Shown here: one piece after another, positions 1 to 5,308 of the stretch
Numbering within the stretch: position 1 is the first letter of the stretch
Layout: each line of letters opens with the position of its first letter
Source of the DNA: Treponema sp.
Lineage (GTDB): Bacteria; Spirochaetota; Spirochaetia; Treponematales; Breznakiellaceae
Direction of reading: 5' to 3'
NCBI GenBank assembly: GCA_009786615.1
Contig: WQRS01000028.1
Span: forward strand, 2,683 to 7,990
DNA length: 5,308 nt
Program-made: the position numbers and the translations under genes
Notes under the pieces: model-generated
Database searches by the model: none
What the model was told of the DNA's origin: nothing
The model's input: only the letters and a program-made list of their open reading frames with translations

Positions 1-830
1 TCCGGAAACACAAGCGTGTTGACTTTCCCTTGAAGCGGGCTTCCCGGCGCTTTCTTTTCCCGCACCGAAGAAACAAGCGCGGTGTCGGCCTGAAACTCAC
101 CGTCAACCATCAGCTTTGGCTCTTTTTTCTTGACAATTTCAAGCGCCTGCTGCACTTTTTTCACGTCAGGATGATCGCCGCCTGAACCTTTCGTTGAAAA
201 CGAAAGCATCGCCACTGTAGGTTCATTGTTAAGAAACTCCCGGCAGGACTGGGCGGCGGAAAGGGCAATTTCGGCAAGCTGCTCAGGGTTCGGATCTGGA
301 ACGACCGCGCAGTCGGCGAAAATGAGCATTCCGTCAACGCCCCATGAGTGATCAGGCATTTGCATAACAAAGCAGGAAGACGCGGTTTTTGATCCAGGCA
401 CTGTCCCGATGATGGCAAGCCCGGCTCGCAATACATCGGCTGTGGTGTTTTGTGCTCCGGCAACCATCGCGTCAGCATCGCCTAAATGCACCATCATCGA
501 AGCCCAGCGCATTGGGTCAGCCATGTCGGTTTTCGCCTGTTCTGCTGTCATGCCCTTGTGCTTGCGCATTTCGTAGTACGTGTCCGCATATTTGTCCAAA
601 CTCGGTGAGTACATTGGGCAAACAATGGTAATTTCATTAAGTAGAACCCCTTCATCGGCGGCGACTTTTTTCACATCAGACTCTTTTCCCAGCAGTATAA
701 CTCCCGCTGCAAGGTCTTCATCAAGAATTCCCCGCGCTGCTTTCACCATTCTCGGCTCTGTTCCCTCAGGCAGAACAAGAATTTTCTGCGCAGCTTTGGC
801 TTTCGCCTTCATTTCCTTTGCAAAATCCAT
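1..830 (-). CDS. pta: Phosphate acetyltransferase (Pta), C-terminus beyond window
   Basis: Pta interconverts acetyl-CoA plus phosphate with acetyl phosphate plus CoA in the cytoplasm; with acetate kinase it makes ATP and acetate in fermenters. The frame is open from ATG at 830 to the window edge, giving 276 residues. Family landmarks seen in order: ILVLPEGTEPR (17-27), YYEMRKHKGMT (85-95), the DADAMVAGAQNTTADVLRAG block (118-137), the VPDPNPEQLAEIA stretch (177-189), MLSFSTKGSG (208-217) and DGEFQADTAL...KAPGSP (243-265). The short Pta form is about 325-335 residues, so roughly 50-60 residues are missing, including the segment expected to hold the active-site Ser-Arg pair. The start is supported by GGAGG six bases upstream and by the usual position of the LPEG motif; an ATG at codon 7 is less well placed. 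The chemoreceptor gene lies upstream on the same strand, 183 bases away. Whether ackA follows cannot be seen. Confidence 0.96.
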   Translation of the reverse strand, partial: MDFAKEMKAKAKAAQKILVLPEGTEPRMVKAARGILDEDLAAGVILLGKESDVKKVAADEGVLLNEITIVCPMYSPSLDKYADTYYEMRKHKGMTAEQAKTDMADPMRWASMMVHLGDADAMVAGAQNTTADVLRAGLAIIGTVPGSKTASSCFVMQMPDHSWGVDGMLIFADCAVVPDPNPEQLAEIALSAAQSCREFLNNEPTVAMLSFSTKGSGGDHPDVKKVQQALEIVKKKEPKLMVDGEFQADTALVSSVREKKAPGSPLQGKVNTLVFP

Positions 831-836
831 CGTAAA

Positions 837-841
837 CCTCC
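837..841 (-). promoter_or_regulatory. Ribosome binding site of pta
   Basis: Read on the minus strand, GGAGG lies six bases before the ATG at 830. It is a near-ideal Shine-Dalgarno site and decides the start of pta. Confidence 0.85.
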
Positions 842-850
842 ATTAACTAA

Positions 851-892
851 TTTTCTTGCTATGCATTGAAGTATACGAGAAATGCAAGAAAA
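851..892. repeat. 9-bp inverted repeat framing the pta -10 box
   Basis: TTTTCTTGC (851-859) and GCAAGAAAA (884-892) are perfect inverted copies separated by 24 bases. A smaller inverted pair, TGCATT (862-867) and AATGCA (881-886), is nested inside. The candidate pta -10 box (870-875) lies near the centre. The arrangement would suit a regulator binding across the promoter; part could also be chance in AT-rich DNA. No regulator family is recognised. Confidence 0.45.
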
Positions 893-898
893 AGGAAA
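870..898 (-). promoter_or_regulatory. Possible sigma-70 type promoter of pta
   Basis: On the minus strand a TATACT box (870-875, five of six bases match TATAAT) lies about 40 bases before the pta start. With a 17-base spacer the -35 position would be TTTCCT (893-898), which matches the consensus poorly. The -10 box sits between the arms of the inverted repeat at 851-859 and 884-892. The call rests on the -10 box and on position only. Confidence 0.45.
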
Positions 899-957
899 GC
901 GAAAAGTGGAGAAAGCGGGGAACGGTTAGCGGTTTTGAACTGACAACGCTGTAACAT

Positions 958-995
958 CCGGAAGTCTATGACGGCTGTGCGCCATAGACTTCCGG
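958..995 (-). terminator. Perfect 13-bp hairpin after the chemoreceptor gene; possible terminator
   Basis: CCGGAAGTCTATG (958-970) and CATAGACTTCCGG (983-995) form a perfect 13-bp stem with a 12-base loop. It begins 18 bases past the chemoreceptor TAA (1014-1016). The position suits a transcription end or a 3'-protecting hairpin, but no run of U follows the stem on either strand, so it is not a classical intrinsic terminator. It could instead be a dispersed palindromic repeat unit. Confidence 0.55.
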
Positions 996-1013
996 GCAAG
1001 CAACGCAAGGTTA

Positions 1014-3227
1014 TTACTCTATCTTAAAGCGTGAAACTTCCCGCATCAAATGATCGATGCTCTCCTTGTTCTGCCTGCACAAATCGTTTATATGATTGAC
1101 CGCGGAGTTAATCTCGTTTGCGCCGGATGCCATTTCGTTCATGCCGCCGCTAATCTCTTGCGTTGCCATTTCGAGGTTATGTCCCTCGCGGATGACTTCG
1201 GTGGAGCCTTCAAGCATTTCTTTTGAACCTTGCTTGACGTTTTGTGTAATGTCATTTAAAAGGCTGATGGATTCAAGCACCTGCTTGCTTCCTTCGCCTT
1301 GCTCTTCCATCGCATGACGGATGTTGGTTTCCTGATCAACTACGGTTTTTACGCTTGAGTTGATGGCTTCAAAGCGGGTGAGCACGTTGTCTGTTGAGCG
1401 GGTGATCTTGTCGATGGAGCTTTTGATTTTTTTGAGCACAATGCTGATTGTCTTTGACTGCTCGCTTGAGTTTTCCGCCAGTTTGCGGATTTCCGCCGCT
1501 ACAACCGCAAAGCCTCTGCCCGCTTCTCCCGCGTGGGCGGCTTCGATTGCGGCGTTCATTGAAAGAAGGTTTGTTTGGCTGGCGATATTCTCCATCACCG
1601 AGTTGATTTCCAGAAGCCCTTCAGATTCGCGGGCGATTTCCTTTATGTCGGATGCGACTTCCTGCAATCCGTTGCGCCCTGAGTCAGAGGCTTCCGTAAG
1701 CTCCTGCACATTTTGACCGTTTCTTACGAGAGTCTGTGTTACTGACTGGATGTTTGCAAGCATTTCCTCAATTGCTGAAGATGAGCTTGAAACACTTGCG
1801 TTTTGCCGCTCAACGTGCCCGTTCAGTTTGTCTATGTTGACTGTGATCTGTCCCATTGTTGTGTTTGTCTGACTCACTGATTCACTCTGGGTTATGGCAC
1901 GGCCTTTAATGCTTTGAACATTGGAGTTAATTTCGTTGACAGCGGCCGCAGTTTCCGTCATGCTTGAGGTCAACATTCCGCCAAGGTCAGATAACTTTAA
2001 AGTCTCCTTTTTGATGTTCAAAACAAGGGTTCTTATCTTTTCAAGCGTGAGGTTAAAGTACTTTGCCAGATCACCAATCTCGTCTTTTGAGTTGGCGTGG
2101 ATTCTGCGTGTAAGATCGCCTTCGCCTTCAGAAATGTCCTTAAGCGTTTCCGCCACGTTGACTATCGGGCGGATTGATTTGGTCAAGAAGAAAAAGATCA
2201 CCACAGCGCCCACCGCGATTGAAATTATTGCAAGAATTGTTGTGAATCTGGTTATATGACGCACTTCGGCCAAAACCTGCTCATGTGTTGCACCGACCAT
2301 TATAGACCAGGTTACTTCTGAACGACCGATGTTAAGAGATGCAATGGCAAGTTCCAGATCTGTGTTTAGCGCAACAGAAAACGCGCTTCCCTGAAAATCG
2401 CCGCCGGCTTTTACCGTATTGGCTACGTCTTCAAGAATGTCCCCATAAAAAGTATCCACTTCGGTAATAAATCCGTTTACGCGATCAGGTACAAAGTGCG
2501 CAAGAACGAAGCCGTTGTTAAAATATATCGCCATTGCTGAAATTTCTTCGTGCTCGCTCATACTCTGAACCAAAGCCGGCTGAACCGTATCGGTGAGAAT
2601 AAAGAGTCCAACCCCGGCTATAACCTCATTGGTATGCTGACTGACAACCGGAACCATCAGCCTTACCACATAAACACTACGCCCTTCTACGATTCTGCGA
2701 ATGGGAGGTTCCACCCGCTCCACGCGATTAACAAGCCGTGTTCCTGTAAGCCCGTCCAGAAATGCTATCGTTCCTTCCACATCTATGCTTGTCCTGGCTG
2801 TAATCTCACCTGTTTCCCTTGTAAAGGCAATCGCGTATTGTCCGGTTGGTGTGGAACCTGTTCTTCCGATAAATTCAGCGTCCATACCATCAACCGCGTT
2901 TGGCCGCCAAACTGTGTACATATCAAGAATGCTAGGATTTGCGGAAATTACGCCGCGCAGCATACTGTCAAAAAGATCACGCCTGTCCTCCGCCGCTATG
3001 TGATCGTAATCTTCCATGATATTTGACAGTGTTCTGAGCATTCTCATGTGCCCATCCATACGTCCATGCCAATATTCAGTCTGTTGAACAGCCAGATAAA
3101 CAAGTCCTCGCCTGCTGGCATCCAAGCTTATGTTTGAAGCCTCCCTTATAAGGATTAACGCTATTCCTGTCACAATTGTTGCCACAATGCCTATCATAAT
3201 GATGCTCATTTTTACATTCAACTTCAT
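1014..3227 (-). CDS. Methyl-accepting chemotaxis protein with periplasmic Cache-type sensor
   Basis: This is an inner-membrane chemoreceptor that passes ligand binding in the periplasm to a CheA/CheW array steering the flagella. Of its 737 residues, 1-7 are cytoplasmic and 8-27 form the first membrane segment. Residues 28-328 are a large periplasmic sensor in the style of double Cache domains, and 328-348 ([18 protein letters not shown] core) form the second membrane segment. HAMP spans about 349-402 (from KSIRPI through [11 protein letters not shown]). The coiled-coil signalling domain follows, with the conserved hairpin tip at about 545-585 ([21 protein letters not shown], then [16 protein letters not shown]). 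Likely methylation segments are near 425-440, 480-492 and 688-710, where Ala/Ser/Gly-rich stretches carry E/Q pairs. The C-terminus (SRFKIE) has no CheR-tethering NWxxF pentapeptide. The ligand is unknown; I do not find the RxWY motif of amino-acid-binding Cache sensors. Two TAA stops are in tandem (1011-1016). Confidence 0.97.
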   Translation of the reverse strand: MKLNVKMSIIMIGIVATIVTGIALILIREASNISLDASRRGLVYLAVQQTEYWHGRMDGHMRMLRTLSNIMEDYDHIAAEDRRDLFDSMLRGVISANPSILDMYTVWRPNAVDGMDAEFIGRTGSTPTGQYAIAFTRETGEITARTSIDVEGTIAFLDGLTGTRLVNRVERVEPPIRRIVEGRSVYVVRLMVPVVSQHTNEVIAGVGLFILTDTVQPALVQSMSEHEEISAMAIYFNNGFVLAHFVPDRVNGFITEVDTFYGDILEDVANTVKAGGDFQGSAFSVALNTDLELAIASLNIGRSEVTWSIMVGATHEQVLAEVRHITRFTTILAIISIAVGAVVIFFFLTKSIRPIVNVAETLKDISEGEGDLTRRIHANSKDEIGDLAKYFNLTLEKIRTLVLNIKKETLKLSDLGGMLTSSMTETAAAVNEINSNVQSIKGRAITQSESVSQTNTTMGQITVNIDKLNGHVERQNASVSSSSSAIEEMLANIQSVTQTLVRNGQNVQELTEASDSGRNGLQEVASDIKEIARESEGLLEINSVMENIASQTNLLSMNAAIEAAHAGEAGRGFAVVAAEIRKLAENSSEQSKTISIVLKKIKSSIDKITRSTDNVLTRFEAINSSVKTVVDQETNIRHAMEEQGEGSKQVLESISLLNDITQNVKQGSKEMLEGSTEVIREGHNLEMATQEISGGMNEMASGANEINSAVNHINDLCRQNKESIDHLMREVSRFKIE

Positions 3228-3236
3228 TTTTTTAAA

Positions 3237-3243
3237 CTCCTCT
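3237..3243 (-). promoter_or_regulatory. Ribosome binding site of the chemoreceptor gene
   Basis: AGAGGAG on the minus strand ends nine bases before the ATG at 3227. It supports that start, which gives a short charged N-terminus followed directly by the first membrane helix. Confidence 0.8.
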
Positions 3244-3275
3244 GTTGTAAAGAAAAAGCTGTTTATGTTAATTAA

Positions 3276-3304
3276 ATCATAATTCCATTCAATTGGGGAT
3301 TCAA
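3276..3304 (-). promoter_or_regulatory. Sigma-70 type promoter of the chemoreceptor gene
   Basis: On the minus strand a -35 TTGAAT (3299-3304, four of six bases match) is followed by a 17-base spacer and a -10 TATGAT (3276-3281, five of six). Transcription would start near 3269, leaving a leader of about 40 bases that contains the ribosome binding site. TTGAAT occurs again within the spacer (as ATTCAA on the plus strand, 3286-3291). No flagellar sigma-28 pattern was evident. Confidence 0.6.
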
Positions 3305-3334
3305 TAGTAAAAAGCTAAATTTTAATTAGCAGGA

Positions 3335-3395
3335 ATTATGGCTTTGTCGCACGACAAAGTGCCGCACAGCACTTGAAGCGCCCTTTACCCATAAT
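3335..3395. repeat. Composite palindromic element with two adjacent hairpins
   Basis: An outer inverted repeat, ATTATGG (3335-3341) and CCATAAT (3389-3395), encloses two palindromes. The first is CTTTGTCG (3342-3349) with CGACAAAG (3352-3359). The second is AAGTGC (3357-3362) with GCACTT (3369-3374) around the loop CGCACA. The two stems share AAG at 3357-3359, so they cannot both form completely. The element fills the space just before the plus-strand gene, ending 12 bases before its ATG. Its compact, bounded architecture resembles small dispersed intergenic palindromic elements. It could also be a leader structure for the downstream gene. Only one copy is present in the window. Confidence 0.6.
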
Positions 3396-3407
3396 GTACA
3401 GTGTATT

Positions 3408-3869
3408 ATGCGCTTGTTAAAATCTAAAATCAGGCTGATGTTAATTGTGTTTGTGCTGTGCAGTCTTCCGGTCAGCGCTCAAGTGCCATCAGGCGTTTGG
3501 GCAGATGAGCCTGCGATGCTTGTAGGCCTTACCATAAGCGAGCTTATTGACCGCTTTGGAGTTCCTCGCAGCGTGCACGCCGCCAGAGGTGTTGAAACTT
3601 GGCAGGACGATGTGGTTTTTGTATACGATCACGGCGATTTTTACATATACGAATACCGTGTGTGGCAAATTGGCGTCCGGTCTTTGCGGGGAATAAACGT
3701 AGGGGATTTAAGCGGTTTGGTTGGGTTGGTTATGGGATCAAACGCTGTCCCGCAGGGCAGTTCGATTTTTTACCCCCTGCACATAGCGCCCTGGCCGCTG
3801 ATGCTCAGGTGGGATATTGACAGCGCAGGACGAGTGCAGTCGATTTTCATTTACCGATCGGATCTTTAA
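3408..3869 (+). CDS. Exported protein of unknown function
   Basis: The product has 153 residues. It begins with a clear signal peptide: basic residues (R2, K5, K7, R9), a hydrophobic core (10-20) and a signal peptidase I site VSA|Q after residue 24. The mature part is about 129 residues, has no further membrane helix and is rich in aromatic residues. A segment GLTISELIDRFGVP (40-53) is followed by WQDDVVFVYDHGDFYIYEYRVWQIGV (65-90) and a C-terminal strand pattern LRWDIDSAGRVQSIFIYR (133-150). The 'GLT...LIDRFGVP' opening and a terminal strand of the form 'D.aGrV..I' recall the small BamE/SmpA-like fold, but this is a pattern impression, not an identification. I associate similar proteins with treponemes. 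No Shine-Dalgarno site is visible before the ATG; codon 11 (ATG) is an alternative but would remove the basic part of the signal peptide. The aroDE gene follows after 18 bases, so the two are probably co-transcribed. Confidence 0.82.
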   Translation: MRLLKSKIRLMLIVFVLCSLPVSAQVPSGVWADEPAMLVGLTISELIDRFGVPRSVHAARGVETWQDDVVFVYDHGDFYIYEYRVWQIGVRSLRGINVGDLSGLVGLVMGSNAVPQGSSIFYPLHIAPWPLMLRWDIDSAGRVQSIFIYRSDL

Positions 3870-3887
3870 GGCGGCAGATAATTTCGA

Positions 3888-5308
3888 ATGGGGAAGATAT
3901 GCCTTTGTCTGACAGGTCAAACCCTCAGCGAAAATCTTGAAACGCTAAAACGATACCGCTCTTTTGCTGACGTTGCCGAATTGCGTGTTGATTGCCTTCT
4001 TCCCGATGAGCGGTTTCTCATCAGGCGTTTTCCTGAAATGGCGGACATTCCCGTTATACTCGCAATCCGGCGTAACATTGACGGCGGCAAATTTGTCAGC
4101 GGAGAAGGCTCCCGTATAACGCTGCTTGCAAACGGGCTTGCATACGCCGATGCCGACAGGCGGCGCAATTTCGCTTATGTTGATCTTGAGGAGGATCTCA
4201 ACGTACCAAGCCTTGAAGAAGTGGCGCGGGCTTTTGGAACGCGCATTATCCGCTCGTGGTATAACCTGACCGGGGTGGATGATGATGTGGCGGCAAAGAT
4301 CAAAAAACTAAGGCGAGTGGGAGATGAGATAGTGAAAGCCGCATTAACGCCCGGAAATCTTTCGGATATGAGAAAAGTGTATCGGGCGTTTAATGATTCA
4401 GGTAACACCGACAAGATATTTTATTGCATGGGGGAATATGCCGCCGCCCCAAACATTCTTGCTAAGCGCTTCGGATCGCTTTTTAGCTACGCCTTCCCCG
4501 GCAATGAACTTGACCCAAAGGAACTGTCAGAACTGTACCGCTTTCACCAGATCACGCCTGATACAAAAATATTCGCATCCACTGATAATCAGTTTAATGT
4601 TTCTTCGCCTTCGAGGTTTTTTAATACGATATTCGGCATCGAACAAATTGATGCGGTGCATGTGCCTATTCCTGCGGACTCACTTCATTCTGTGGTAAGT
4701 TTTGCCGAAGAAATCGGCATTTCAGGGTTTTCCGTTACAATGCCAAACAAAGAAAAGGCGCTTTCGTACTTAAATTACAAATCAGAAGAAGTGCGGTCTA
4801 GCGGTGCGTGCAATTTATTTGTGCGCGGCGTATCAGGCTGGAGCGGGCACAACACGGATGCGGCGGCATTTTCAGAATCACTTTTGGCTTTTATAAAGCG
4901 TAATGATTTGCGGCGGCAAAAAGTGACCATAATTGGCGCAGGAGGATCCGCGCGTGCAATCGCGGGCGAAGTGCACCGCCTGAAAGGAAAGGCGCTTATT
5001 CTTAACCGGACGGCTGAAAAAGCGCGGTTACTTGCCGAACCGTACCGCTTTGCGTGGGCGGCGCTGGACAATCACAGCATCAAACGTATTGAAAAATACT
5101 CAAACCTGATAATTCAGGCAAGTTCGGCAGGAATGCCGCCTGATGCTGATACCGACCCGGTAAGTTTTTATAAATTCTCCGGCCGCGAAACAGTGATGGA
5201 TATTGTTTGCCGGTCTGAAAAAACGCCCTTGCTTAAAAGGGCGGAGGCTTCAGGATGCAGGGTTCTTGACGGCAATGATATGCTTGTGCGCCAATTCCGT
5301 CATCATTA
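3888..5308 (+). CDS. aroDE: Fused 3-dehydroquinate dehydratase (type I)-shikimate dehydrogenase, C-terminus beyond window
   Basis: Shikimate-pathway fusion: the N-terminal half should dehydrate 3-dehydroquinate and the C-terminal half reduce 3-dehydroshikimate with NADPH, in the cytoplasm. Visible are 473 codons. The dehydroquinase domain (1-218) shows KICLCLTG (3-10), ELRVD (31-35), IRRNIDGG (60-67), YVDLE (97-101), the Schiff-base lysine K150 in EIVKAAL, and FGS (195-197). The catalytic His position (RSWYN, 122-126) holds Tyr125. The arginine of the usual SR pair is Asn189, and the SAPGQ lid is not recognisable. The shikimate dehydrogenase domain (from about 228) shows VTMPNKE with catalytic K288, GACN (N309), HNTD with D324, the nucleotide loop GAGGSA (350-355), NRT (373-375, typical of NADP use) and MLVRQ with Q469. 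About 30 residues are probably missing. A stop codon at 3879 and the KICL opening fix the ATG at 3888, although no close Shine-Dalgarno site is seen; translational coupling to the upstream gene is possible. Confidence 0.92.
   Translation, partial: MGKICLCLTGQTLSENLETLKRYRSFADVAELRVDCLLPDERFLIRRFPEMADIPVILAIRRNIDGGKFVSGEGSRITLLANGLAYADADRRRNFAYVDLEEDLNVPSLEEVARAFGTRIIRSWYNLTGVDDDVAAKIKKLRRVGDEIVKAALTPGNLSDMRKVYRAFNDSGNTDKIFYCMGEYAAAPNILAKRFGSLFSYAFPGNELDPKELSELYRFHQITPDTKIFASTDNQFNVSSPSRFFNTIFGIEQIDAVHVPIPADSLHSVVSFAEEIGISGFSVTMPNKEKALSYLNYKSEEVRSSGACNLFVRGVSGWSGHNTDAAAFSESLLAFIKRNDLRRQKVTIIGAGGSARAIAGEVHRLKGKALILNRTAEKARLLAEPYRFAWAALDNHSIKRIEKYSNLIIQASSAGMPPDADTDPVSFYKFSGRETVMDIVCRSEKTPLLKRAEASGCRVLDGNDMLVRQFRHH

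Noticed and set aside
161..478. Open frame of about 105 codons on the minus strand
   Set aside because: It lies inside pta in another frame and has no family features; the pta frame is fully supported by conserved motifs.
2550..3026. Plus-strand open frame of 158 codons with a cysteine-rich translation
   Set aside because: It is wholly antisense to the chemoreceptor sensor domain, has no ribosome site, and its cysteines arise from the opposite strand's codon pattern.
3293..3321. Possible plus-strand promoter (TTGGGG, 17 bases, TAAATT)
   Set aside because: Both boxes match the consensus poorly in an AT-rich stretch; not strong enough to annotate.
3408..3482. Lipoprotein signal with Cys18 as the acylated residue
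   Set aside because: The residue before Cys18 is leucine, which does not fit even the relaxed spirochaetal lipobox; VSA|Q is a better signal peptidase I site.
3917..4414. Two minus-strand open frames opposite the dehydroquinase region
   Set aside because: They are antisense to aroDE, which is supported through its full length by conserved domains; they are serine/arginine-rich shadow translations.
5224..5243. 7-bp GC-rich hairpin (CGCCCTT with AAGGGCG)
   Set aside because: It lies within the aroDE coding frame, has no T-run after it and encodes conserved TPLL-type residues.
3888..5308. Frameshift or pseudogene in aroDE
   Set aside because: The frame is open without interruption and conserved motifs of both domains occur in the same frame at family-like spacing.

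Overview
The window carries four protein genes: two on the minus strand (the left part) and two on the plus strand (the right part). Gene content and protein style suggest a spirochaete of the Treponema group. The chemoreceptor resembles treponemal receptors in its sensor region and C-terminal end, dehydroquinase and shikimate dehydrogenase are fused, and the small exported protein looks like a family I associate with treponemes. This placement comes from recall of the families, not from a search, so it is moderately confident.

Left part, minus strand. Positions 1-830 hold phosphate acetyltransferase (pta), cut by the window edge so that only its first 276 residues are present. Upstream of it is a 183-base spacer with a probable pta promoter framed by a 9-bp inverted repeat, and a perfect 13-bp hairpin just after the stop of the next gene. 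Positions 1014-3227 hold a complete 737-residue methyl-accepting chemotaxis protein with two membrane segments, a large periplasmic Cache-type sensor, HAMP and a signalling domain. It has a good Shine-Dalgarno site and a well-formed sigma-70 type promoter.

The divergent spacer 3228-3407 separates the chemoreceptor from the plus-strand genes. Besides the receptor promoter it contains a compact 61-base composite palindrome with two hairpins inside an outer 7-bp inverted repeat, ending 12 bases before the next start codon.

Right part, plus strand. Positions 3408-3869 encode a 153-residue exported protein of unknown function. After 18 bases comes a fused type I 3-dehydroquinate dehydratase-shikimate dehydrogenase (aroDE), truncated by the window end after 473 codons. 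These two genes are probably co-transcribed. Pta (acetyl-phosphate/acetyl-CoA exchange), the chemoreceptor (signalling) and AroDE (aromatic precursor synthesis) do not form an obvious common pathway; this looks like ordinary chromosomal gene order.

The most notable observation is in AroDE. The dehydroquinase half keeps the Schiff-base lysine but appears to lack the catalytic histidine (Tyr instead), the substrate-binding arginine (Asn instead) and the usual Ser/Gln lid loop. The shikimate dehydrogenase half keeps its Lys/Asp catalytic pair and NADP-binding motif but has an altered N-terminal shikimate-binding motif. The palindromic elements around the chemoreceptor gene are the other items worth checking. 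I see no CRISPR array, transposase, tRNA or rRNA.
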